NCBI GenBank assembly: GCA_900553185.1
Contig: USCT01000027.1
Coordinates: 1 to 27,870 of the forward strand
Reading direction: 5' to 3'
From: an uncultured Bacteroides sp.
GTDB taxonomy: Bacteria > Bacteroidota > Bacteroidia > Bacteroidales > Bacteroidaceae
Length of the DNA: 27,870 nucleotides
Part shown: piece after piece, positions 6,865 through 15,126 of the stretch
How the letters are laid out: each line of letters begins with the position of its first letter
How positions within the stretch are numbered: position 1 is the first letter of the stretch
Translations under genes and position numbers: made by a program
The notes under the pieces: model-generated
Database searches by the model: none
What the model saw: only the letters and a program-made list of their open reading frames with translations
What the model was told of the DNA's origin: nothing

Positions 6865-6895
6865 TTTGTGCGAATGGGTGTCAAACGTACAACTG
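6865..6895 (+). promoter_or_regulatory. Possible promoter of the outer-membrane barrel gene
   Basis: TTTG (6865-6868) is followed after 19 bases by TACAACTG (6888-6895), a degenerate form of TAnnTTTG. Spacing is ideal but the -7 box matches only partly. The start codon is 22 bases further on. Confidence 0.4.
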
Positions 6896-6917
6896 AATTT
6901 AATTTGAAACAACGACG

Positions 6918-9797
6918 ATGAAAAAGTGGGTAATGGGTATCTTGCTAATGTCACTGACAGTGATTTCTGCTCTTGCACAGAGTAGTAGCAGGAAAGTTAC
7001 AGTATCGGGTACAGTACTCGATGGGGATGATAAATCGCCTGTCATTCAGGCGACAGTACAACTCCTTTCACCAAAGGATAGTTCTATGGTAGCAGGAAAT
7101 GTTACCAACATAGACGGACAATTTTCTTTGGCGGCAAGGCCGGGGAAATATATCCTGAAAATCTCTTTTGTGGGATATTCTCCGGTAATGGAACCGCTTA
7201 CGCTGGCCAGTAACCGTCAGCGTACAAATGTAGGTAAAATAGAATTGCATTCTGACGCCATTATGCTGGAAGGAGCGGTAATTGTAGCCCAGGCACCGGA
7301 GGTGACGGCTTCGGAAGATACGCTGGTGTATACCAGTTCGGCCTATCGTGTGCCGGAAGGTTCGGCTTTGGAAGAGCTGGTGAAAAAACTTCCGGGAGCC
7401 GAAGTCGATGAGAACGGTACGATTACCATCAACGGTAAAGAAGTGAAGAAGATTATGATAGACGGTAAGGAGTTCTTTGCCGATGACCCGAATATTGCCA
7501 TGAAGAATTTGCCTGTAAACATCATTGATAAGATACGTGCTTACGACAAGAAATCGGATATGGCCCGTGTAACTGGCATTGATGACGGTGAGGAAGAGAC
7601 TGTACTTGACTTGACGGTTAAGCCGGGAATGAATCACGGTTGGTTCGGTAATGCTGATGTGGCAGCCGGTACGGAAGATCGGTATAGTGGAAAATTGATG
7701 GTAAACCGCTTTTGGGGAGATAATCAGTTTACGGTAATCGGTTCAATGAACAATGTGAACGACAACGGATTTCCCGGTGGCGGCGGTGGCGGCCGTTGGG
7801 GCGGACAGAACGGGCTCAATGCCATCAAGATGGGCGGTTTCAATTTTGCGACTAAAAATGAAAAGCTGGAAACGGGTGGTAGTGTGAACTTCAATTACAA
7901 GGATGCTGATATACAGAGTAAAACGAACTCGGAAACCTTTGTATCCAGCGAAACAAGTTCGTTTAAGAATGCCTTGACCGCCAATCGGAACAAGACGACA
8001 AACCTGACGGCAGATTTCCGTATCGAATGGAAGCCGGATTCGTTGACTACGTTGCTTGTACGTCCGCGTTTGAAGTATGGAAAGACTAACAACAGTTCGG
8101 ACTCAAAGTCGTATACATTTAACGCTGATCCTGAAATTGATACCGATGAGCTGGTTAATGCGGATGATCTGACATCATTGGTTCCGGAAGAAAAAATTGT
8201 CAATACTATCATTCAGAATTCTTTGAGCAAAGGAGATGATATAACGGCTGGTGGTTCCTTGATGTTTAACCGTCGGTTGGGAAAGACCGGACGTAACATT
8301 AATTTCCGTGGATCATACAATTATACCAATAGTGAGAGTGAACAGTTTTCTGCCTCAGAGACCGAATATTTCCAGAAAAATCCGGAAGAACGGCTGGAAA
8401 TTCTGAACCGTTATATAACGACTCCTACCCAATCATACAATTATTCATTGCGTTTTACTTATAGTGAACCGATATTCAAAGGAGGATTCCTGCAGTTCAG
8501 TTATAATTTTCAGTACAACAAGTCGAAAACAGACAATTCTACTTATGATATGCCGAATGACTGGGAAATTGCCGATGGATACTTGTCCAATGTGGCCGTA
8601 TTCAACCCGGATTTGAGCAAAACGGCCGAATACGATTATTATAATCATCAGGCCGATGTCCAGTTGCGTTGGATTCGGGAGAAGATGCAGCTGAATGTGG
8701 GTGGATCTTTCCAGCCTCAGAATACAAAACTGTCTTACAAGCAGGGAGAGCTGGATACGACGGTAGTACGGAAAGTATTCAATTTTACGCCGACATTGGA
8801 TTTCCGGTATAATTTTTCGAAGACCAGCCAGCTGCGTGTTAACTATCGGGGACGTAGTTCGCAACCTAGTATGACCGATATGTTACCGATTGAGGATGAT
8901 ACGGACCCGCTGAATATCCGCAGGGGTAATCCGGGACTGAAACCTTCCTTTACGAATTCTCTGATGGTTTTCTATAATACATTCAATGCTGAAAAACAGC
9001 GGGGTGTCATGACTCATCTGCGTTTTCAGAATGTATTGAACAGTATCAGTAACCGTCGTCAGTATAACGAGGAAACCGGTGGATACATTACAATGCCGGA
9101 GAATATCAGCGGTAACTGGAACCTGTTCGGTATCTTGGGTACTAATACGGCACTTAAAAACAAGAAATATACCGTCAATACCTTTACGATGGCCCGTTTC
9201 AATAACATTGCCAGCTACATCAGCGATGAAGAACTGATGGCTCAGACTGATAAGAACCAGACCCGTCAGCTCACTTTGTCCGAGCGTTTGCGTGGCACGT
9301 ACCGCAGTGACTGGTGGGAGTTTTCCCTGAATGGTTCGTTGAACTATACACGTACCCGTAATAATTTCCAGACGGAAAACAACATGGATACGTATCAGTT
9401 CTCTTACGGTGCAAGCACCAATGTAAACTTGCCATGGAATATGGCGATCTCGACGGATATTTCTCAGAACTCACGTCGGGGGTATGCGGATGCCAGCATG
9501 AACCGCGACGAGCTGATCTGGAACGCGCAGATCTCTCAGAATTTCCTGAAAGGAAATGCGGCAACTGTCAGTATACAGTTCTACGATATCTTGAGAAATC
9601 AGAGTAATGTAAGCCGTACCATCAGTGCTGCCATGCGTCAGGATACGGAGTACAATGCCATTTACAGTTACTGCATGGTACATTTCATTTATCGTCTGAA
9701 TCTCTTTGGAGGAAAAGGTGGTGCAAGACCGGGTATGGGCCCGGGCAGTCCGGGTGGATTTGGTGGCCCGGGTGGACACGGACCACGTCGTTTCTGA
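6918..9797 (+). CDS. Outer-membrane beta-barrel protein with carboxypeptidase-regulatory-like domain
   Basis: A 959-residue protein with signal peptide MKKWVMGILLMSLTVISALAQ (cleaved near residue 20). Residues about 27-110 form a carboxypeptidase-D regulatory-like beta-sandwich (VSGTVLDGDDKSPVIQATV, with the typical VTNIDGQFSL and KISFVGYSPV). A plug-like region follows (about 128-235, with LEELVKKLPGAEVDENGTIT and IMIDGKEFFADDP), and the rest is a long beta-barrel of the OMP_b-brl_3 (PF14905) type. This family resembles TonB-dependent receptors, but no partner SusD gene is present, so it is not a classical polysaccharide-utilization pair. Its substrate is unknown. Two glycine-rich stretches are notable: PGGGGGGRWGG (287-297) and the C-terminal tail after residue about 932. 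A strong terminator follows the stop. Confidence 0.88.
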   Translation: MKKWVMGILLMSLTVISALAQSSSRKVTVSGTVLDGDDKSPVIQATVQLLSPKDSSMVAGNVTNIDGQFSLAARPGKYILKISFVGYSPVMEPLTLASNRQRTNVGKIELHSDAIMLEGAVIVAQAPEVTASEDTLVYTSSAYRVPEGSALEELVKKLPGAEVDENGTITINGKEVKKIMIDGKEFFADDPNIAMKNLPVNIIDKIRAYDKKSDMARVTGIDDGEEETVLDLTVKPGMNHGWFGNADVAAGTEDRYSGKLMVNRFWGDNQFTVIGSMNNVNDNGFPGGGGGGRWGGQNGLNAIKMGGFNFATKNEKLETGGSVNFNYKDADIQSKTNSETFVSSETSSFKNALTANRNKTTNLTADFRIEWKPDSLTTLLVRPRLKYGKTNNSSDSKSYTFNADPEIDTDELVNADDLTSLVPEEKIVNTIIQNSLSKGDDITAGGSLMFNRRLGKTGRNINFRGSYNYTNSESEQFSASETEYFQKNPEERLEILNRYITTPTQSYNYSLRFTYSEPIFKGGFLQFSYNFQYNKSKTDNSTYDMPNDWEIADGYLSNVAVFNPDLSKTAEYDYYNHQADVQLRWIREKMQLNVGGSFQPQNTKLSYKQGELDTTVVRKVFNFTPTLDFRYNFSKTSQLRVNYRGRSSQPSMTDMLPIEDDTDPLNIRRGNPGLKPSFTNSLMVFYNTFNAEKQRGVMTHLRFQNVLNSISNRRQYNEETGGYITMPENISGNWNLFGILGTNTALKNKKYTVNTFTMARFNNIASYISDEELMAQTDKNQTRQLTLSERLRGTYRSDWWEFSLNGSLNYTRTRNNFQTENNMDTYQFSYGASTNVNLPWNMAISTDISQNSRRGYADASMNRDELIWNAQISQNFLKGNAATVSIQFYDILRNQSNVSRTISAAMRQDTEYNAIYSYCMVHFIYRLNLFGGKGGARPGMGPGSPGGFGGPGGHGPRRF

Positions 9798-9826
9798 AAA
9801 TAATTCTGCTTTTGTTTTTTATACGG

Positions 9827-9864
9827 GACCTGTTCGATATTTCCGATTCGAACAGGTCTTTTTT
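9827..9864 (+). terminator. Strong intrinsic terminator of the barrel gene
   Basis: GACCTGTTCGA (9827-9837) pairs perfectly with TCGAACAGGTC (9848-9858) around a 10-base loop and is followed by six T. It lies 29 bases after the barrel stop codon and isolates that gene from cls. Confidence 0.92.
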
Positions 9865-9897
9865 ATATGCGGAAAGAAACTTTTCAGAAAATAATCG

Positions 9898-9905
9898 TAT
9901 TTTTG
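9898..9905 (+). promoter_or_regulatory. Probable -7 box of cls
   Basis: TATTTTTG matches TAnnTTTG and lies 16 bases before the ATG at 9922, leaving a very short leader. No TTTG is found at the -33 distance. The nearness of the box argues for the ATG at 9922 over the TTG at 9916. Confidence 0.4.
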
Positions 9906-9921
9906 TTGAAAAGCATTGCGT

Positions 9922-11358
9922 ATGACTGATATCTCTTTACTCGGTGAGGCTGCTTATGTAGTTTTCTACATTTTATATTTTACGCTGGTTTTCGGTACCG
10001 CTCTGGTTATTATCCTCGACAACCGGAATCCGGTTAAAACAATAGCATGGATTCTTGTACTTTTTTTCCTGCCGATGGTCGGACTGATTTTTTATTTCTT
10101 TTTCGGCCGGAGCACGCGTAAAGAGCGACTGATTAGCCGGAAAGGATATAGCAGGTTGCGCAAGCGGCCGATGGAGGAATTTCAGGCGCAGCTTTCTTTA
10201 CCTCTGTCGAGAGACCAGCATGTTCTGATGGGGTTCTTCAGGCGTACCTGCAATGCACTTACATTTGAAGGAAACGCACTGGAAATATACACCGATGGCC
10301 GATCCATGCTTCTGAGTCTGATACGTGAAATAGCGAAGGCACGCCATCATATTCATCTGGAATTCTATATCTTCGAAAATGACGCTACCGGCCGTCTGTT
10401 ACGCGATGTACTTATCGATAAGGCGCGTGAAGGAGTCAGAATACGTGTGTTGTACGACGATGTAGGATGCTGGAAGGTAGACCGGTCTTTTTATGAACAG
10501 ATGTTGTTTGAGGGGATTGATGCACAGAGCTTTCTAAAGGTGCGTTTCCCCCAGTTCACCAGTAAGGTTAATTACCGGAATCATCGGAAAATTGTTGTGA
10601 TAGACGGCCGGGTAGGATTTATCGGAGGAATGAACATTGCCGACCGCTATGTAAAGGGGCTTCCGTGGGGGAACTGGCGCGATACGCATGTAAAGATTTC
10701 CGGTAAGGCTGTTTATGGTCTTCAGACAGCTTTTCTGACCGACTGGTATGTAGTTGACCGTACGTTGCTTACCGGGCTGACTTATTATCCGAAGATGCAG
10801 GAGATGGGAAAATCTGTCATTCAGATTGTGACTTCCGATCCGGTTGGCGAATGGAGGGAGATGATGCAGGGGATTATGATGGCTATCAGCAGCGCGCGTA
10901 AATATTTTTATGTGCAGACGCCTTATCTGCTGCCTACCGAACAGATTCTTACGGCTTTGCAGACGGCGGCGCTGGCCGGTGTGGATGTACGTATCATGCT
11001 TCCCGAGCGAGGGGATGCCTGGCTGACACACAAAGGGTCGTTTTCTTATTTGGAGCTGCTGATGAAGGCCGGTGTCAGGATTTATCTGTATCGGAAAGGA
11101 TTTCTGCATTCCAAACTGATGGTTTCGGATGACCAATGGAGTACGGTTGGCTCTACCAACATGGATTTCCGTAGCTTTGAACATAATTTTGAAGCCAATG
11201 CCTTTTTCTATGACAAAGAAACGGCACTGGCTTTGAAACGTATTTTCCTGGATGACCAGAAAGACTGTATGCTGTTGCCTCCGAAAGTCTGGGAGGCACG
11301 TTCCTGGAGCAGCCGGTTTACGGAGTCTGTCATTCGTCTGCTGGCTCCGCTGCTTTGA
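9922..11358 (+). CDS. cls: Cardiolipin synthase (phospholipase D family)
   Basis: A 478-residue inner-membrane enzyme that joins phosphatidylglycerol units, or transfers a phosphatidyl group, to make cardiolipin. Two N-terminal membrane segments (about 11-32 and 41-62) precede two phospholipase D domains. Each domain has the HKD signature: NHRKIVVIDGRVGFIGG (His221, Lys223, Asp228) and LHSKLMVSDDQWSTVGSTN (His396, Lys398, Asp403). Length and layout match bacterial Cls. I chose the ATG at 9922; the upstream TTG at 9916 adds only two residues. The end of the gene overlaps the end of the convergent rsmD by 29 bases, so the last codons of both genes use the same DNA. Confidence 0.93.
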   Translation: MTDISLLGEAAYVVFYILYFTLVFGTALVIILDNRNPVKTIAWILVLFFLPMVGLIFYFFFGRSTRKERLISRKGYSRLRKRPMEEFQAQLSLPLSRDQHVLMGFFRRTCNALTFEGNALEIYTDGRSMLLSLIREIAKARHHIHLEFYIFENDATGRLLRDVLIDKAREGVRIRVLYDDVGCWKVDRSFYEQMLFEGIDAQSFLKVRFPQFTSKVNYRNHRKIVVIDGRVGFIGGMNIADRYVKGLPWGNWRDTHVKISGKAVYGLQTAFLTDWYVVDRTLLTGLTYYPKMQEMGKSVIQIVTSDPVGEWREMMQGIMMAISSARKYFYVQTPYLLPTEQILTALQTAALAGVDVRIMLPERGDAWLTHKGSFSYLELLMKAGVRIYLYRKGFLHSKLMVSDDQWSTVGSTNMDFRSFEHNFEANAFFYDKETALALKRIFLDDQKDCMLLPPKVWEARSWSSRFTESVIRLLAPLL

Positions 11359-11884
11359 AGAAGGAGAAGTTTACACTTCCATAATGGCGGTGTTCTATAA
11401 AGTGAGGATCGTTTTCGAAGCTGAGGTCTTTCCCATGTTCCAGTACCAGCAGTCCGTCCGGTTTCAGCAGGTTATGCTTGAAAACGAGAGAGGGAATGGT
11501 AGACAGTTGGGGAAGTGCATACGGGGGATCGGCAAAGATGAAATCAAACTGTTCGTTACAGCGCTCCATATACTTGAATACATCTCCGCGTATGGGGAGA
11601 CACTTGTCGGTGTTGACTTCTTTCATGACCTTGCAGATGAAGGCGTAGTGTTGCGGGTCTTTCTCTAGGGAAATGACACGGTCGCATCCGCGCGATACCA
11701 GTTCGATACTGATACTTCCGGTACCGGCAAACAAATCAAGTGCCGTTACGTGGTCTTCAAAATCGAGATAATTGTTCAGTACGTTGAACAGGTTTTCTTT
11801 GGCAAAATCGGTTGTAGGACGTGCTTTGAATGTATGAGGTACGTCAAATCGTCTTCTTTTATAAATTCCGCTGATTACTCGCAT
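11330..11884 (-). CDS. rsmD: 16S rRNA (guanine966-N2)-methyltransferase RsmD
   Basis: A 184-residue methyltransferase that modifies G966 of 16S rRNA in the small ribosomal subunit. The N-terminal RPTTDFAKENLFNVL (about 22-36), the SAM-binding motif ALDLFAGTGSISIE (about 48-61) and the catalytic motif DPPY (118-121) are all present. The length is normal for the family. The start ATG at 11884 lies within the end of the DUF3822 gene (10-base overlap), so the two are translationally coupled. The 3' end overlaps cls tail to tail by 29 bases. It is the last gene of a three-gene minus-strand cluster. Confidence 0.94.
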   Translation of the reverse strand: MRVISGIYKRRRFDVPHTFKARPTTDFAKENLFNVLNNYLDFEDHVTALDLFAGTGSISIELVSRGCDRVISLEKDPQHYAFICKVMKEVNTDKCLPIRGDVFKYMERCNEQFDFIFADPPYALPQLSTIPSLVFKHNLLKPDGLLVLEHGKDLSFENDPHFIEHRHYGSVNFSFFKAAEPADE

Positions 11885-12690
11885 GATAGTAGGGCTTGCA
11901 TGTCAAACGGAACTTCCTCGATACGGCTGGATTCCGAATCGTTGAACTCCGCTTGGGGGTTAATAATGAATAAATGTCGCAGATAGGGTTGCAGTTTCTG
12001 TTGCAGCTCTTTTTTCTGTACGGTTCCGGTCAGATGAAGCTCATCGCGTTCCTGGTTATATCCTAATTGTTTCCATACATTGAGCAGGTAATAGCACTGG
12101 TCAGCCGATTCTCCTGCAGAATAGGTGTTTATCAGAAGGGGTCTTCCTTTGTCGAAGGCCAGTACGTCCATGCTTGAAGGGTGCAGACAGGCAAAGAGCT
12201 TGCTGCAGTTTCCCTGTTTGCTCCTGGCTGTGAAAAATTCAATTTGCGGGCTGATGGCTGCAAAAAAACGGGCCTCAGGAAACTTTTCCGACAGGAACAG
12301 ATGAGTAAGTTTATCGAGGGAGAAGAGGACCACTACATTGCTTCTTCCCAGTATGTTGCATAAGATGACTTCGTTGTTCTGTCTGGGAAGATTCTGGTAG
12401 AAAAGCGTTTCCATCTGTTCGTCTTCGTACAGTTCCAGCGGAACCGGGGTGTAGCGTGAAGAGTGAATCAGTAAATTGATTTGCCGGTAGGGCAGTGAGA
12501 GCTCTTCGGTTTCGGCCAGGAATGATTTGACATTGGCCGCCATGGAATGCTGGGTATTGATGGTGTACGGCCGAAAATAGAAATCGCTTCCGCAGAGAGG
12601 ATTGTAGATAGAAAAAGAAAATCCATCCGCACTGAGGCGGATGGATAATGTATATTGGTCCGATTTGGTCAAATCGATACGTTCTGTCAT
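11875..12690 (-). CDS. DUF3822 family protein
   Basis: A 271-residue protein of the Bacteroidetes DUF3822 family, commonly next to rsmD. The exact function is unknown. From memory, an actin-like fold related to pilus-assembly ATPase-like proteins has been suggested for the family; I cannot confirm it here. Visible features are SIYNPLCGSDFYFRPYTI near the N-terminus and a region around LACLHPSSMDVLAFDKGRPL that looks like a beta-hairpin core. I chose the ATG at 12690 (protein begins MTERIDL); a TTG at 12747 is in frame but would overlap the preceding gene by 38 bases. With this start the gap to the preceding gene is 19 bases and the overlap with rsmD is 10, consistent with an operon. Confidence 0.82.
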   Translation of the reverse strand: MTERIDLTKSDQYTLSIRLSADGFSFSIYNPLCGSDFYFRPYTINTQHSMAANVKSFLAETEELSLPYRQINLLIHSSRYTPVPLELYEDEQMETLFYQNLPRQNNEVILCNILGRSNVVVLFSLDKLTHLFLSEKFPEARFFAAISPQIEFFTARSKQGNCSKLFACLHPSSMDVLAFDKGRPLLINTYSAGESADQCYYLLNVWKQLGYNQERDELHLTGTVQKKELQQKLQPYLRHLFIINPQAEFNDSESSRIEEVPFDMQALLSCE

Positions 12691-12709
12691 TTCTGATGTG
12701 ATAGAGATA

Positions 12710-13393
12710 TTATTCCCAGTTACCGGCGTTGTTGTTCGGCTGTTCAATGCTACCTACTCTCAAACCGCAGTATTTGTTCAGTTTAGTCTGCAGGTCTTTC
12801 AGGTTCAGCAATTCCTGATCGTTCAGACCGCTCAAATAAACTTCGTAAGGAACCTGAGCCTGGAACAAGTTCAGAGGAGCACCGGTTTCTGTAGTGTCTT
12901 TACGGATAGCCAATTCAAATTTGCTTCCGTTTCCGTATGGAACGATCGGCAAAGAGTCTACTGCAAAACCTTTCGGGAAGATGGTATCCATAACGGCTAC
13001 CCACATGGTATCACGACGGAAGTTTTCCAGACCGGCTTCTTTTACTTCATCCCATTTTCCTGTACGTTTTGCTTTCTGGATCAACTCCATAGCTTTCTTT
13101 TCAGTCATACCGCTGTTCAACTGATCATCGGTCAGTGAACCTACTTTCATAATAAATGGAACTTTGGCTGTTTTAACGAAAGTAATCAGTGAATCCCAGT
13201 TGTCTGTATAACACTGGTGAGCTGTACGATATTCCTGTTGTGCTTTACGAATATCGATCAAACGGGCAATGATCGCTTTTTCTCGGATGTCTTTTTCTTT
13301 AGTGAAGTTGATAGGGCCCATGATACTGCCATAGCAGATATACACCAAGCAGATTACGCAGACGGCTAGTACAAGATTAATAACTGTTTTCAT
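12710..13393 (-). CDS. Single-pass membrane protein with pseudopilin-like N-terminal region, unknown function
   Basis: A 227-residue protein with one N-terminal membrane segment (about 3-24, MKTVINLVLAVCVICLVYICYG). The helical stretch that follows, including IARLIDIRKAQQEYR and CYTDNWDSLITF, looks like the pattern of pseudopilins (repeated acceptor-like helix, then a glycine/tyrosine-rich start of a globular domain), but no prepilin cleavage motif is present. The rest is soluble and unrecognised, with the C-terminal part ending NNNAGNWE. It heads the cluster with the DUF3822 gene and rsmD, and it has a good promoter. If DUF3822 truly is PilM-like, a membrane-complex role is plausible, but this is inference. 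Confidence 0.72.
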   Translation of the reverse strand: MKTVINLVLAVCVICLVYICYGSIMGPINFTKEKDIREKAIIARLIDIRKAQQEYRTAHQCYTDNWDSLITFVKTAKVPFIMKVGSLTDDQLNSGMTEKKAMELIQKAKRTGKWDEVKEAGLENFRRDTMWVAVMDTIFPKGFAVDSLPIVPYGNGSKFELAIRKDTTETGAPLNLFQAQVPYEVYLSGLNDQELLNLKDLQTKLNKYCGLRVGSIEQPNNNAGNWE

Positions 13394-13427
13394 GATAATA
13401 TTATTTTTTTAGTTTATATTCGTATCG

Positions 13428-13460
13428 CAAAAATAAATAAATAAATTTATTCACGTCAAA
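13428..13460 (-). promoter_or_regulatory. Bacteroidetes-type promoter of the pilin-like/DUF3822/rsmD cluster
   Basis: On the minus strand TTTG (complement of 13457-13460), a 21-base spacer and TATTTTTG (complement of 13428-13435) match the consensus. The start codon at 13393 lies 34 bases downstream of the -7 box. The site lies in the divergent region with the helicase gene. Confidence 0.7.
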
Positions 13461-13486
13461 CTTATGTAAACTTTTTCCACACCATT

Positions 13487-14914
13487 ATGTTAAATGATGA
13501 TTTGACGCAGCAAATTAAGCGAAATTTTTTGTATAAACCAACAGAAGAGCAAGAATTTGCAATGAAATCTTTTGCTGATTTTCTCTTTTCGGGGTTTCAA
13601 GACGCTGTCTTCCTTCTAAAAGGGTATGCCGGTACGGGAAAAACGACCCTGATAGGTACTTTGGTAAAGACACTCGACCAGTTGAAATGGAAGTGTGTAC
13701 TGCTGGCTCCGACGGGGCGGGCAGCCAAGGTCTTTTCACATTATGCGCGGCATCCGGCTTATACCATCCATAAGCGTATCTATCGGCAGCGGAGTTTTTC
13801 GAACGAGACGGATAATTTCACGCTGAACCAGAATCTGCATCAGCATACCTTGTTTATCGTGGATGAGGCTTCCATGATTCCGAATGAAGGACTGTCGGGC
13901 ATGTCGTTCGGAACGGGAAGATTACTGGATGATCTGATTCAGTATGTATATGGCGGTCAGGGATGCCGGTTGATGCTGGTTGGTGATACTGCCCAGCTTC
14001 CACCGGTAGGTGAAGAGGAGAGTCCGGCACTCGTGAAAGAGGTCCTGCAAGGCTACGGACTGGTACCGACAGAATGTGTGCTCACACAGGTGGTGCGTCA
14101 GATGTATGATTCTGGTATCTTGTACAATGCTACTTTATTGCGCCGGTATATTACGGGAGAAACGGAACTTGAACTGCCTCGTATACGGGTCAAAGGATTT
14201 CCGGACATTCGTATATTGCCAGGTAGCGAACTGGTAGAGACCATCAATGAGTGTTATGATAAGGTCGGGATGGATGAAACCATGATTATCTGCCGTTCGA
14301 ACAAGCGGGCCAATCTCTATAACAATGGCATACGGAATATGATCCTATACCGGGAGGATGAGTTGAATTCGGGGGAATTGCTGATGGTGGCCAAGAACAA
14401 TTATTACTGGGGGAAGGATTGTAAGGAAATGGATTTTATCGCCAATGGAGACGTAGCTGTAGTCCGCAGGGTACGTCGTGTACGCGAAATGTACGGATGT
14501 CGTTTTGCCGACGTGGTTCTTGTCTTTCCGGATTACGGCGACCTGGAACTGGAAGTAAAGATTCTGCTGGATACGTTGCACTCCGACTCGCCCTCTTTCC
14601 CTAAGGAACAGAACGACAAACTGTTTTATACCATTCTGGAAGATTATGCCGATTTACCGACCAAGCGGGAACGGATGAAGAAGATGAAGGAAGATCCTTA
14701 TTATAATGCGTTGCAGGTGAAATACGCATACGCGGTGACATGTCATAAGGCTCAGGGCGGACAGTGGCAGCGTGTTTTTCTGGATCAGGGATATATGACG
14801 GACGAAATGTTGTCGGCAGATTATTACCGCTGGCTTTATACTGCTTTTACACGGGCTACCGAAATATTGTATCTGGTAAACTGGCCGAAGGAACAGACTG
14901 AAAACCGGGAGTGA
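13487..14914 (+). CDS. RecD-like AAA helicase/ATPase
   Basis: A 475-residue cytoplasmic ATPase of helicase superfamily 1, RecD/UvrD_C_2 type. Motif I (Walker A) is GYAGTGKTT (46-54). Motif II is VDEAS (125-129). GDTAQLPPV (166-174) matches motif III. The C-terminal half has HKAQGGQW (420-427) and YTAFTRATE (451-459), matching motifs V and VI. It lacks the N-terminal and nuclease extensions of full RecD, and RecB/RecC genes are absent here. Close relatives are annotated as ATP-dependent RecD-like DNA helicase; the DNA substrate is unknown. It is divergent from the pilin-like gene with a 93-base gap. A long hairpin follows downstream. Confidence 0.86.
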   Translation: MLNDDLTQQIKRNFLYKPTEEQEFAMKSFADFLFSGFQDAVFLLKGYAGTGKTTLIGTLVKTLDQLKWKCVLLAPTGRAAKVFSHYARHPAYTIHKRIYRQRSFSNETDNFTLNQNLHQHTLFIVDEASMIPNEGLSGMSFGTGRLLDDLIQYVYGGQGCRLMLVGDTAQLPPVGEEESPALVKEVLQGYGLVPTECVLTQVVRQMYDSGILYNATLLRRYITGETELELPRIRVKGFPDIRILPGSELVETINECYDKVGMDETMIICRSNKRANLYNNGIRNMILYREDELNSGELLMVAKNNYYWGKDCKEMDFIANGDVAVVRRVRRVREMYGCRFADVVLVFPDYGDLELEVKILLDTLHSDSPSFPKEQNDKLFYTILEDYADLPTKRERMKKMKEDPYYNALQVKYAYAVTCHKAQGGQWQRVFLDQGYMTDEMLSADYYRWLYTAFTRATEILYLVNWPKEQTENRE

Positions 14915-14937
14915 GAAAACGTCTTCATGTTTCGATG

Positions 14938-15000
14938 TATTTGTCCGTTTGTTTGAAGTAAAACATCCGTTCGTCTGATGAAAAACATCCGTTCGTTTTT
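14938..15000. repeat. Three degenerate 22-base tandem repeats
   Basis: The unit AAAACATCCGTTCGT occurs at 14960-14974 and again at 14982-14996 (period 22). A third, weaker copy precedes them (TCCGTTTGT near 14944-14952). All lie in the gap between the helicase stop and the terminator. The last copy also pairs with CGGATGTT downstream, giving AACATCCG/CGGATGTT. Function is unknown. Confidence 0.5.
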
Positions 15001-15022
15001 CGGATGTTATATGCTGATAAAC

Positions 15023-15063
15023 AAGAAGAGGCCCTCTCCTTCGTCTTGAGAGGGCCTCTTCTT
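15023..15063. terminator. Long hairpin between convergent helicase and alaS genes
   Basis: AAGAAGAGGCCCTCTC (15023-15038) is perfectly complementary to GAGAGGGCCTCTTCTT (15048-15063), a 16-base-pair stem with a 9-base loop. It sits between the ends of two convergent genes and is likely a bidirectional terminator. Both flanks are moderately T-rich in the relevant direction rather than carrying an ideal T run. Confidence 0.8.
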
Positions 15064-15126
15064 ATCTTTATTGGTTATATCCGGAAGAGGAATTGGAATT
15101 TCCTCCGGATATGAACAGGGCTTTTG

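Noticed and set aside
7068..7637. Open frame on the minus strand inside the barrel gene
   Set aside because: It reads antisense to the carboxypeptidase-regulatory-like and plug-like regions, which are clearly coding on the plus strand.
12690..12747. Extended N-terminus of the DUF3822 protein from a TTG at 12747
   Set aside because: It would overlap the preceding gene by 38 bases, and the ATG at 12690 fits the spacing.
13469..13481. TTTTTCCACA upstream of the helicase gene, resembling a DnaA box
   Set aside because: A single imperfect match in an AT-rich gap, with no second box nearby.
14938..15000. CRISPR array
   Set aside because: The repeats are degenerate, too closely spaced, only three in number, and have no cas genes nearby.
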